Source of the DNA: Streptomyces sp. 3214.6 | GTDB taxonomy: Bacteria > Actinomycetota > Actinomycetes > Streptomycetales > Streptomycetaceae | Length of the DNA stretch: 64,000 nucleotides | Direction of reading: 5' to 3' | Assembly (NCBI RefSeq): GCF_900129855.1 | Contig: NZ_LT670819.1 | Span: 5,828,001-5,892,000 of the forward strand | Part shown: piece after piece, positions 57,018 to 64,000 of the stretch | Layout of the letters: each line of letters starts with the position of its first letter | Position numbering within the stretch: position 1 is the first letter of the stretch | Notes under the pieces: model-generated | What the model saw: only the letters and a program-made list of their open reading frames with translations | Databases searched by the model: none | What the model was told of the DNA's origin: nothing | Translations under genes and position numbers: made by a program

Positions 57018-58514
57018 TCAGTGCACGTCGCCCATGAGTTCCTTGACCTTCTTGCGGTACATCCACACCGCCGCACCGGCGATGACGGCGAGCACGGCCT
57101 CCAGGGCCACGATGCCCGTCTTGTTGAGGTCGACGCCGGCGATGGACAGCAGGCCGGTCGTGGCGTCACCGGCGGTGACGGCCAGGAACCAGACGCCCAT
57201 CATCTGCGAGGCGTACTTCGCGGGAGCCATCTTCGTGGTGACCGACAGACCGACCGGGGAGACGGTCAGCTCACCGACGGTCTGGACGAAGTAGATCGCC
57301 GCCAGCCACAGCGCGGCCGCCTTGTGACCGCCCTCGGCGATCGACAGCGGGGCCAGGAAGAGGAAGAAGGACGCGCCGATCAGCGCCAGACCCATCGCGA
57401 ACTTCGTCGCGGTGCTCGGCTCCTTGCCGCGCCGCGCCAGCGCCAGCCAGGCCCAGGCGAAGAGCGGGGCCAGCGCCATGATCATGACCGGGTTGACCGA
57501 CTGGTACCAGGAGACCGGGAAGTCCCAGCCGAAGACGCTGTTGTCCGCGGAGGACTCGGCGAACAGGGAGACCGTCGAGCCGCCCTGGTCGTAGATCATC
57601 CAGAACACGGCCGCGGCCACGAAGAACCAGATGTACGCGGTCAGCTTGGACTGCTCGGCGCGGTCCAGTTCCTTGTCCCGCTTCATCCGGGCGATGACGA
57701 CGACCGGGATGACCAGGCCGGCGACGGTGATCGGGACGAGCAGCCAGTTCAGCGTGTAGACGCCGGAGACGCCGACGACGGCGTAGAAGACGATCGCGAC
57801 GGCCGCCCAGAACGCGGCCTTGCGCAGCGTGGCCGCCTTCTCCTGCGCGGACAGCGGGGTCGGCACGACGTCCGAGCGGGAGCTCAGGTGGCGGCTGCCC
57901 AGCAGGAACTGCGCCAGGCCCAGCGCCATGCCGAGCGCGGCGAGCGCGAAGCCCAGGTGCCAGTTGACGTTCTCGCCGATGGTGCCGATGACCAGCGGCG
58001 CGGCGAACGCGCCCGCGTTGATGCCGATGTAGAAGAGCGTGAAGCCACCGTCACGGCGCGGGTCGTCGGGGCCCTCGTAGAGGTGGCCGACCATCGTGGA
58101 GATGTTGGCCTTGAGCAGGCCGGAGCCGATGGCGACCAGACCGAGGCCCGCGTAGAAGGTGCCGGCGTTCGGCAGCGCGAGGGTGAGGTGGCCGAGCATG
58201 ATGACCGCGCCCGCGACCGCGACCGTCTTGCGGGGGCCGAGCACACGGTCCGCGAACCAGCCGCCGGGCAGGGCGAGCAGGTACACGAGCGACAGGTAGA
58301 CCGAGTAGATCGCCGTCGCGGTCGCCGCGCTGAGGTGCAGGCCGCCGGGGGCGACCAGGTACAGCGGGAGCAGGGCCCTCATGCCGTAGTAGGAGAACCG
58401 TTCCCACATCTCGGTCATGAAGAGGGTGGCCAGTCCGCGGGGGTGGCCGAAGAAGGTCTTCCCGGAGCCGGGGGTGCCCGGGCGGACCGAGTCCTTCGTC
58501 AGGCTGGACGCCAT
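57018..58514 (-). CDS. POT/PTR2-family proton-dependent oligopeptide transporter
   Basis: 498 aa with about 14 membrane helices. The family signature EMWERFSYYGMRALLPLYL (ExxERFxYY) lies near residue 30, GGWFADRVLGPRKTV after helix 2, and the PTR2 motif FTLFYIGINAGAFAAP near 150. It imports di- and tripeptides with protons. ATG 58514 has AAGGA before it; upstream codons in frame are not membrane-protein-like. The gene is divergent from a two-component system across a palindrome-rich region. Confidence 0.93.
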   Translation of the reverse strand: MASSLTKDSVRPGTPGSGKTFFGHPRGLATLFMTEMWERFSYYGMRALLPLYLVAPGGLHLSAATATAIYSVYLSLVYLLALPGGWFADRVLGPRKTVAVAGAVIMLGHLTLALPNAGTFYAGLGLVAIGSGLLKANISTMVGHLYEGPDDPRRDGGFTLFYIGINAGAFAAPLVIGTIGENVNWHLGFALAALGMALGLAQFLLGSRHLSSRSDVVPTPLSAQEKAATLRKAAFWAAVAIVFYAVVGVSGVYTLNWLLVPITVAGLVIPVVVIARMKRDKELDRAEQSKLTAYIWFFVAAAVFWMIYDQGGSTVSLFAESSADNSVFGWDFPVSWYQSVNPVMIMALAPLFAWAWLALARRGKEPSTATKFAMGLALIGASFFLFLAPLSIAEGGHKAAALWLAAIYFVQTVGELTVSPVGLSVTTKMAPAKYASQMMGVWFLAVTAGDATTGLLSIAGVDLNKTGIVALEAVLAVIAGAAVWMYRKKVKELMGDVH

Positions 58515-59040
58515 GTCGTTCCTTGCTGCTCGGGACGCGCTGCACAGCGGCGGTGCGCGCCCGGTGGGGGGCGGCCGGCACCGGCGGACACGTCGTCCAC
58601 CCCTACGCCCGGGGGGATCCCGCTCCGGGTCTCGGAAACGGCGGACGGCGACCACCGGGATCCACGCCCCCTCAAGTCGGGGGCCCGGCCACAGGTCGTT
58701 CCTTTCAAGGCCGGCGCGAACCGGCCCGCACACAAAAGGGACCCTCAGCGTCAAGCCGACCGCCAAAGGTCATTTGCGTACTACAGGCGTTCTTTCACCA
58801 TACGACAGCACAACGCCGGATATGGAAGGACTTGAGACACGGATCACAGGTGATCAAGGAACCGTGAGCCGTGATTCGAAGGTATGTACCAGCATGCCAT
58901 CCCTCGACCGTAGGTACGTACCAAGATCGCTGAGAGGGTGGTGACCGCTCCGCACCCCGCCTGTCCGGCATGTCCGTAGGTAAGAGACAGTGCGGGCGAT
59001 CACACTTCGACGGCCGCCCCGCGCGGACTACCATCAGCTC
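58515..59040. promoter_or_regulatory. Divergent regulatory region with three palindromes
   Basis: 526 bp between the POT transporter and the response-regulator gene. GATCAC-AG-GTGATC (58842-58855) is a perfect inverted repeat. GGTATGTACC (58881-58890) and GGTACGTACC (58913-58922) are near-identical palindromic 10-mers spaced 32 bp, about three helical turns. They are candidates for binding by the adjacent response regulator or another dimeric factor. The half next to the POT gene is featureless and no ORF is convincing. Confidence 0.55.
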
Positions 59041-59718
59041 ATGACCCGTGTACTGCTCGCCGAGGACGACGCGTCCATCTCGGAGCCGCTGGCCCGCGCC
59101 CTGCGCCGGGAAGGCTACGAGGTCGAGGTGCGTGAGGACGGCCCCACCGCACTCGACGCCGGAATGCAGGGCGGTATCGACCTGGTCGTGCTGGACCTCG
59201 GCCTGCCCGGCATGGACGGCCTGGAGGTGGCCCGCCGGCTGCGCTCCGAGGGCCACGCCATTCCGATCCTCATCCTCACCGCGCGCGCCGACGAGGTGGA
59301 CACCGTCGTCGGTCTGGACGCGGGCGCCGACGACTACGTCACCAAGCCCTTCCGGCTCGCCGAGCTCCTCGCCCGCGTCCGGGCCCTGCTGCGGCGCGGC
59401 GCGTCCGAGCCGCAGCAGCCGCCCGCCACCCACGGCGTGCGCATCGACGTCGAGTCCCACCGTGCGTGGATGGGCGACGAGGAACTCCAGCTGACGGCCA
59501 AGGAGTTCGACCTCCTGCGGGTCCTCGTCCGCGACGCGGGTCGGGTCGTCACCCGCGACCAGCTGATGCGGGAGGTCTGGGACACCACGTGGTGGTCGTC
59601 GACCAAGACGCTCGACATGCACATCTCCTGGCTGCGCAAGAAGCTCGGCGACGACGCGGCGAATCCTCGCTACATCGCCACGGTGCGGGGTGTGGGCTTC
59701 CGCTTCGAAAAAAGCTGA
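59041..59718 (+). CDS. OmpR/PhoB-family response regulator
   Basis: 225 aa. The receiver domain (1-115) has the acidic pair Glu8-Asp9, phosphoacceptor Asp52 in VVLDLGLPGMDG, Thr in ILTARADEVD and Lys in TKPFRLAELLARV. The C-terminal winged helix (about 135-225) has LQLTAKEFDLLRVLVRDAGRVVTRDQLMREVW and KTLDMHISWLRKKLGDDAANPRYIATVRGVGFRFE. ATG 59041 chosen because the receiver starts at residue 3. Paired with the downstream kinase; target genes are not known. Confidence 0.94.
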   Translation: MTRVLLAEDDASISEPLARALRREGYEVEVREDGPTALDAGMQGGIDLVVLDLGLPGMDGLEVARRLRSEGHAIPILILTARADEVDTVVGLDAGADDYVTKPFRLAELLARVRALLRRGASEPQQPPATHGVRIDVESHRAWMGDEELQLTAKEFDLLRVLVRDAGRVVTRDQLMREVWDTTWWSSTKTLDMHISWLRKKLGDDAANPRYIATVRGVGFRFEKS

Positions 59719-59730
59719 GCGCTGCCGCGG

Positions 59731-59792
59731 GTCGCGTTGTCGGGTGCGGGCCGGTGGGGCTTCTCGCGCAGTTCCCCGCGCCCCTGGGTGGG
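59731..59792 (+). repeat. Streptomyces interspersed intergenic repeat
   Basis: GTCGGGTGCGGGCCGGTGGGG followed by the highly characteristic CGCGCAGTTCCCCGCGCCCC is a short element I recognise as recurring in intergenic regions of many Streptomyces chromosomes. Here it occupies most of the gap between the response regulator and its kinase. Confidence 0.75.
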
Positions 59793-59834
59793 TTGCCCAT
59801 ACCCATCTCGTAACGTCACCGCCCGGAGGGCCTT

Positions 59835-61109
59835 GTGCGTCGCCGTCTCATTCAGTCCACTCTTGCTGTCGTGCTTGTCGTCATCGCCGTCTTCGGGGTC
59901 TCCCTCGTCCTCGTCGAGACCCGCACGATCAGCAACAGCGCCCAGGAGCGGGTGGACTCTGAGGCGCTGCGGTTGGCCAGCATCGTGGACAGCCGGCTGG
60001 TCGGCTCGGAGAACATCACCGCCGAGATACTGCGCGACCAGGTCACACAGGACCGTTACGCCGAGATCCGGATCCCTGGCCGACCGGTCATCCAGGTAGG
60101 GGCCAAGCCCGAGGGCGACGTCATCAGGTCGACGGCCGACGGCGAGGAGGGCGAGACCGTCCTGGTCCAGGAGCCCCGCTCCACGGTGACCCGGGAGGTC
60201 GGCCGGACTTTGCTGATCATCGGCCTGGTGGCGCTGCTCGCGGTGATCGCCGCCGTGCTGCTGGCCATCCGCCAGGCCAACCGCCTCGCCTCCCCCCTGA
60301 CCGACCTCGCCGAGACCGCGGAACGCCTGGGCTCGGGCGACCCGCGCCCCCGCCACAAGCGGTACGGCGTCCCGGAGCTGGACCGGGTCGCCGACGTCCT
60401 CGACTCCTCCGCGGAACGCATCGCCCGCATGCTCACCGCCGAACGCCGGCTCGCGGCGGACGCCTCCCACCAGCTGCGCACCCCCCTCACCGCCCTCTCC
60501 ATGCGCCTGGAGGAGATCACCCTCACCGACGACCCGGACACCGTGAAGGAGGAGGCGACCATCGCGTTGACACAGGTGGAGCGCCTGACGGACGTCGTGG
60601 AGCGTCTCCTGACCAACGCCCGGGACCCGCGCACCGGCTCGGCGGTCACCTTCGACCTCGACGAGGTCATCCAGCAGCAGCTCGCCGAGTGGCGCCCCGC
60701 CTACCGCGGGGTGGGCCGGGCCATCGTCAGCTCCGGCAAGCGCCATCTGCGGGCGGTGGGCACGCCCGGCGCGGTCGCCCAGGTGCTGGCCGCGCTGATT
60801 GAGAACTCCCTGATGCACGGCGGCGGCACGGTGGCCCTGCGCACCCGCGTCACCGGCAACCAGTCCGTGGTCGAGGTGACGGACGAGGGCCCCGGCGTCC
60901 CCGCCGATCTGGGTGCCCGCATCTTCGAGCGGGCCATCAGCGGCCGCAACTCCACGGGCATCGGCCTGGCCGTGGCCCGCGACCTCGCGGAGGCCGACGG
61001 CGGCCGCCTGGAGATGCTCCAGGCCCAGCCCCCGGTCTTCGGCCTGTTCCTGTCCCGCACGGCCCCGCAGAAACGCACCACGGACGACGAGGAACCGACG
61101 GTCAGGTAG
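59835..61109 (+). CDS. Two-component sensor histidine kinase
   Basis: 424 aa. Two membrane helices (LIQSTLAVVLVVIAVFGVSLVLV and LLIIGLVALLAVIAAVLLAI) flank an extracytoplasmic sensor of about 110 residues. A HAMP-like linker (RQANRLASPLTDLAETAERLGSGDP) precedes the HisKA box DASHQLRTPLTALSMRLEE with phosphoacceptor His212. The ATPase domain has N box AALIENSLMHG, G1 VTDEGPGVP and G2 STGIGLAVARDLAEADGG. GTG start after GGAGGG. Partner of the response regulator 116 bp upstream. Confidence 0.94.
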   Translation: MRRRLIQSTLAVVLVVIAVFGVSLVLVETRTISNSAQERVDSEALRLASIVDSRLVGSENITAEILRDQVTQDRYAEIRIPGRPVIQVGAKPEGDVIRSTADGEEGETVLVQEPRSTVTREVGRTLLIIGLVALLAVIAAVLLAIRQANRLASPLTDLAETAERLGSGDPRPRHKRYGVPELDRVADVLDSSAERIARMLTAERRLAADASHQLRTPLTALSMRLEEITLTDDPDTVKEEATIALTQVERLTDVVERLLTNARDPRTGSAVTFDLDEVIQQQLAEWRPAYRGVGRAIVSSGKRHLRAVGTPGAVAQVLAALIENSLMHGGGTVALRTRVTGNQSVVEVTDEGPGVPADLGARIFERAISGRNSTGIGLAVARDLAEADGGRLEMLQAQPPVFGLFLSRTAPQKRTTDDEEPTVR

Positions 61110-61127
61110 GGATTTTCAGGCCGTCGC

Positions 61128-61703
61128 TCAGCGCATCCGCTGCGCGGCCGTGGCTGAAGCCGCAGCGGTGGCCGCAGCCGGGGCGGGGGCTGTGGCCGGG
61201 GCCTGCGGCTCCGGTGGCCTGGGCCTGGTCTGTTCCGCCGCCGCGAGGAACGACTCCGCGCCGGCCACCGCCTCCTTCGCGGGCAGCGCCCGGAACACCC
61301 ACGTCCGGTAGGACCAGAACCGGAACAGCGTCGCGATCCCGATCCCGACGAACTTGGACACGTTGCTCTGCAGTGGGCTGTCCCACCCGAACCCGTACGT
61401 CGCCGCGAACAGCAAGCCGTTCTCGATCACCAGTCCCACCATGCTGAACAGCAGGAACAGCGTCAGTTCCTTCGTACGCCCGCTCTTGTCGCGGTCACGG
61501 TAGGTGAAGTAGCGGAACCCGACGTAGTTGAAGACGATCGACACGACGGTGGCTATGACGCTCGCCCGCACCACCTGCAGATCGGTGAGATGCCGCACGA
61601 GGTTGAACACGCCGAGGTTGACCAGCAGCCCCGCACCGCCCACGGCTCCGAACTTCGCGAGCTCACGGAAGAGCCTCTTCAGCCCCGAGGAACCATGCGG
61701 CAT
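61128..61703 (-). CDS. GtrA-like membrane protein
   Basis: 191 aa. Residues 14-140 are a GtrA domain with four helices (FGAVGGAGLLVNLGVFNLVRHL; VIATVVSIVFNYVGFRYFTYRDR; FLLFSMVGLVIENGLLFAATYGF; KFVGIGIATLFRFWSYRTWVF), proteins thought to flip or help transfer polyprenyl-phosphate-linked sugars. The C-terminal 45 residues are Ala/Pro low complexity. It is convergent with the sensor kinase (18 bp) and divergent from purK. Confidence 0.9.
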   Translation of the reverse strand: MPHGSSGLKRLFRELAKFGAVGGAGLLVNLGVFNLVRHLTDLQVVRASVIATVVSIVFNYVGFRYFTYRDRDKSGRTKELTLFLLFSMVGLVIENGLLFAATYGFGWDSPLQSNVSKFVGIGIATLFRFWSYRTWVFRALPAKEAVAGAESFLAAAEQTRPRPPEPQAPATAPAPAAATAAASATAAQRMR

Positions 61704-61898
61704 GGTCGGACAGGCCCCCGTTCGGGTTCGATTTCGTCAACCCCGCCATGCTAACCACCACTCTTGCCGGTTTCCTGTGGTACGGCTCACGAGCCGGTGA
61801 CCAGCGGGGAAGAAGCCGGGAAACAGCGGGTATGAGGCCGGAAAGGCGCGGGTAAGAGGCGCGGGATCCGGCCGCGGCGGCGTGGCCGATACCCTGGG

Positions 61899-63041
61899 GT
61901 GGTGACGTTCCCGGTAGTCGGCATGGTCGGCGGGGGGCAGCTCGCTCGTATGACACACGAGGCGGGCATCCCGCTCGGCATCAGATTCAAGCTCCTCAGT
62001 GACACCCCACAGGATTCCGCGGCACAGGTCGTGAGCGAGGTCGTCGTCGGCGACTACCGCGATCTGGACACGCTGCGTGCGTTCGCGCGCGGGTGCGATG
62101 TGATCACTTTCGATCACGAACACGTTCCCACCGAGCACCTCAGGGCGCTGGAGGCGGACGGCATTCCCGTCCGCCCGGGCCCCGACGCACTGGTGCACGC
62201 CCAGGACAAGGGGGTGATGCGCGCCAGGCTCGACGCGATCGGTGTCCCGTGCCCGAGGCACCGGATCGTGACGGACCCGGCCGACGTCGCCGCGTTCGCC
62301 GCCGAGGGCGAAGGCTTCCCGGTGGTCCTGAAGACCGTCCGGGGCGGCTACGACGGCAAGGGCGTGTGGGTCGTCGACTCCGTCGAGGAAGCCGCGGACC
62401 CCTTCCGCGCCGGCGTGCCCGTCCTCGCCGAGGAGAAGGTCGACTACGTCCGCGAGCTCGCCGCCAACGTCGTCCGCTCCCCGCACGGCCAGGCCGTCGC
62501 CTACCCGGTCGTCGAGTCCCGGCAGGTGAACGGCGTCTGCGACACCGTGATCGCGCCCGCCCCCGACCTCGATCGGGCCCTCGGTCTGCGCGCCGAGGAG
62601 ATGGCCCTGCGCATCGCCAAGGAGCTGGACGTCGTCGGCCACCTCGCGGTCGAACTGTTCGAGACCCGCGACGGCCGCATCCTCGTCAACGAGCTCGCGA
62701 TGCGCCCCCACAACTCGGGCCACTGGACGCAGGACGGCGCGATCACCTCGCAGTTCGCCAACCACGTCCGCGCCGTCCTCGACCTCCCCCTCGGCGACCC
62801 GCGCCCCCGCGCGACGTGGACGGTCATGGTCAACGTGCTCGGCGGCGACTACCCCGACATGTACTCCGCGTACCTGCACTGCATGGCCCGCGACCCCCAG
62901 CTGAAGATCCACATGTACGGCAAGGACGTGAAGCCCGGCCGCAAGGTCGGCCACGTCAACACCTACGGCGACGACCTGGACGACGTCCTCGAACGCGCAC
63001 GTCACGCAGCCGGTTACCTGAGAGGCACGATCACCGAATGA
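61899..63041 (+). CDS. purK: 5-(carboxyamino)imidazole ribonucleotide synthase
   Basis: ATP-grasp enzyme making N5-CAIR from AIR, bicarbonate and ATP in purine synthesis. VVGMVGGGQLARMTHEAGI is the N-terminal nucleotide-binding start; PVVLKTVRGGYDGKGVW holds the ATP-binding lysine and glycine loop, and ELFETRDGRILVNELAMRPHNSGHWTQDGAITSQF the metal and AIR site. 380 aa. Two GTGs (61899, 61902) are adjacent; no Shine-Dalgarno is present, and a TACCCT -10-like hexamer ends at 61895, so the mRNA may be leaderless (inference). Overlaps purE by 4 nt. Confidence 0.96.
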   Translation: MVTFPVVGMVGGGQLARMTHEAGIPLGIRFKLLSDTPQDSAAQVVSEVVVGDYRDLDTLRAFARGCDVITFDHEHVPTEHLRALEADGIPVRPGPDALVHAQDKGVMRARLDAIGVPCPRHRIVTDPADVAAFAAEGEGFPVVLKTVRGGYDGKGVWVVDSVEEAADPFRAGVPVLAEEKVDYVRELAANVVRSPHGQAVAYPVVESRQVNGVCDTVIAPAPDLDRALGLRAEEMALRIAKELDVVGHLAVELFETRDGRILVNELAMRPHNSGHWTQDGAITSQFANHVRAVLDLPLGDPRPRATWTVMVNVLGGDYPDMYSAYLHCMARDPQLKIHMYGKDVKPGRKVGHVNTYGDDLDDVLERARHAAGYLRGTITE

Positions 63042-63559
63042 GCCCTGTCGTAGGCATCGTCATGGGGTCGGACTCCGACTGGCCCGTCATGGAGGCGGCC
63101 GCCCAGGCCCTCGACGAGTTCGAGATCGACTACGAGGTCGACGTCGTCTCCGCGCACCGCATGCCGCGCGAGATGGTCGCGTACGGCGAGCAGGCGGCCG
63201 AGCGCGGGCTCAAGGTGATCATCGCGGGCGCGGGCGGCGCGGCCCACCTGCCCGGCATGCTCGCCTCGGTCACCCCGCTGCCCGTCATCGGCGTCCCCGT
63301 GCCCCTGAAGTACCTGGACGGCATGGACAGCCTGCTGTCGATCGTGCAGATGCCGGCCGGCGTCCCGGTCGCGACCGTCTCCGTCGGCGGCGCCCGTAAC
63401 GCGGGCCTGCTCGCCGCCCGCATCCTCGCCACCCAGGACGAGGAGCTGCTCACCCGCATGCGGGAGTTCCAGCAGGAGCTGGGCGACCAGGCCATCGAGA
63501 AGGGCAAACGCCTGCGCGCCAAGGTCGAGGGCTCGAACGGCTTCGGCTTCCGAAAGTGA
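63038..63559 (+). CDS. purE: 5-(carboxyamino)imidazole ribonucleotide mutase
   Basis: Converts N5-CAIR to CAIR, the step after PurK. Class I PurE of 173 aa with VGIVMGSDSDWPVM, the catalytic-His motif VVSAHRMPREM, GAGGAAHLPGMLAS and GVPVPLKYLDGMDSLLSIVQMPAGVPVATV. ATG overlaps the purK stop (ATGA); its own stop overlaps the GTG of the next gene, forming a three-gene coupled unit. Confidence 0.97.
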   Translation: MSPVVGIVMGSDSDWPVMEAAAQALDEFEIDYEVDVVSAHRMPREMVAYGEQAAERGLKVIIAGAGGAAHLPGMLASVTPLPVIGVPVPLKYLDGMDSLLSIVQMPAGVPVATVSVGGARNAGLLAARILATQDEELLTRMREFQQELGDQAIEKGKRLRAKVEGSNGFGFRK

Positions 63560-64000
63560 CCCGGACACCGATGACCTCACTGGACGAGGCCCGCGAGCTC
63601 CTGCGCGAGTTCCCGGTCGTCGACGGCCACAACGACCTGCCCTGGGCGCTGCGCGAACAGGTCCGCTACGACCTCGACGCCCGCGACATCGCCACGCCCC
63701 AGCACGGCCACCTGCACACCGACATCCCCCGGCTGCGGGCGGGCGGGGTCGGCGCGCAGTACTGGTCGGTGTACGTGCGCGCGGACCTGCCCGACGCGGT
63801 CCCGGCGACGCTGGAGCAGATCGACTGCGTACGGCAGCTCATCGCCCGCCACCCGGCCGACCTTCGCGCCGCGTTCACCGCCGCCGACATGGAGACGGCG
63901 CGCGCGGAGGGCCGTATCGCCTCGCTGATGGGCGCGGAGGGCGGCCACTCCATCGCCAACTCGCTCGGCGCCCTGCGCGGCCTGTACGCGCTCGGCGTGC
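63556..64000 (+). CDS. Membrane-dipeptidase-like peptidase (M19), 3' end beyond window
   Basis: Zinc dipeptidase related to human renal dipeptidase. The visible 148 residues include VVDGHNDLPW with the His-x-Asp zinc ligands, TDIPRLRAGGVGAQYWSVYV and SLMGAEGGHSI with the bridging Glu. GTG 63556 overlaps the purE stop (GTGA) and gives MTRTPMTSLDE; ATG 63571 is an alternative start. The S. coelicolor counterpart Sco3058 is a structurally characterised dipeptidase hydrolysing L-Xaa-D-Xaa substrates (from memory). Coupling to purKE is positional; no functional link is known. Confidence 0.92.
   Translation, partial: MTRTPMTSLDEARELLREFPVVDGHNDLPWALREQVRYDLDARDIATPQHGHLHTDIPRLRAGGVGAQYWSVYVRADLPDAVPATLEQIDCVRQLIARHPADLRAAFTAADMETARAEGRIASLMGAEGGHSIANSLGALRGLYALGV

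Noticed and set aside
1..64000. CRISPR arrays, prophage, insertion sequences, integrase or attachment site at bldA
   Set aside because: No regular repeat-spacer pattern, no transposase or integrase frame, and no duplicated tRNA 3' end near bldA.

Overview
The window is a high-GC actinobacterial chromosome segment, almost certainly Streptomyces. The signs are G/C-saturated third codon positions, many GTG/TTG starts with 1-4 nt overlaps, paired roadblock and XRE/DUF397 genes, and bldA, the tRNA-Leu(UAA) gene diagnostic of the genus. From memory, the order (mazG - P450 - rpf pair - eno - divIC - ppx - ndh - cfa - ABC - bldA - pobA ... hut genes - sigI locus - POT transporter - two-component system - purK/purE - dipeptidase) follows a core block of S. 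coelicolor. This is core chromosome with some accessory insertions. I see no prophage, IS element or CRISPR array.

Layout. 0-7.4 kb: a truncated membrane protein, a Tat-type secreted DUF1906 protein, a SurA-like lipoprotein, mazG, then a STAND-like P-loop/Sel1-repeat protein whose stop overlaps the start of a cytochrome P450. 7.4-13.8 kb: two resuscitation-promoting factors (the second behind a textbook c-di-AMP/ydaO riboswitch), enolase, divIC, DUF501, ppx/gppA. 13.8-20.7 kb: a long regulatory region with two Rex-like operators and a TTGACA promoter before type II NADH dehydrogenase, then cfa and a MacB/FtsX-type ABC pair. 21.05 kb: bldA. 21.2-31.8 kb: pobA behind an inverted repeat and five hexamers at exact 13-bp spacing, a BI-1 family protein, small unknowns, thiolase, SGNH hydrolase, cystathionine beta-synthase, and a divergent XRE regulator/SDR pair.

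32.3-38.2 kb: a four-gene OpuC-like quaternary-amine ABC importer divergent from a histidine-ammonia-lyase homologue that lacks the Ala-Ser-Gly triad needed to form the MIO cofactor, translationally coupled to an RpiR/SIS regulator. This is my best candidate for an undescribed catabolic system. 38.9-41.5 kb: three roadblock/LC7 proteins and a DUF4388 protein with no GTPase or kinase. 41.8-47.4 kb: a histidine-utilisation operon hutU - M20 amidohydrolase - hutF - hutI, in which the M20 enzyme probably replaces HutG. 48.5-50.1 kb: a small scarred zone with a 5'-truncated DUF5753 regulator abutting the tail of another gene. 50.1-52.5 kb: sigma factor, anti-anti-sigma and anti-sigma set (sigI/arsI/prsI-like). 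52.8-56.9 kb: a four-gene cell-surface cluster with two sortase-motif proteins sharing a repeated domain. 57-64 kb: POT transporter, response regulator and kinase separated by a Streptomyces interspersed repeat, GtrA protein, purK, purE and the start of a renal-dipeptidase-like enzyme.

Scanning by eye I found no in-frame TTA codon in any listed gene, so none appears to be a direct bldA target through its own codons. All coordinates and residue numbers were counted by hand; database matches are from memory of the families, not from searches.
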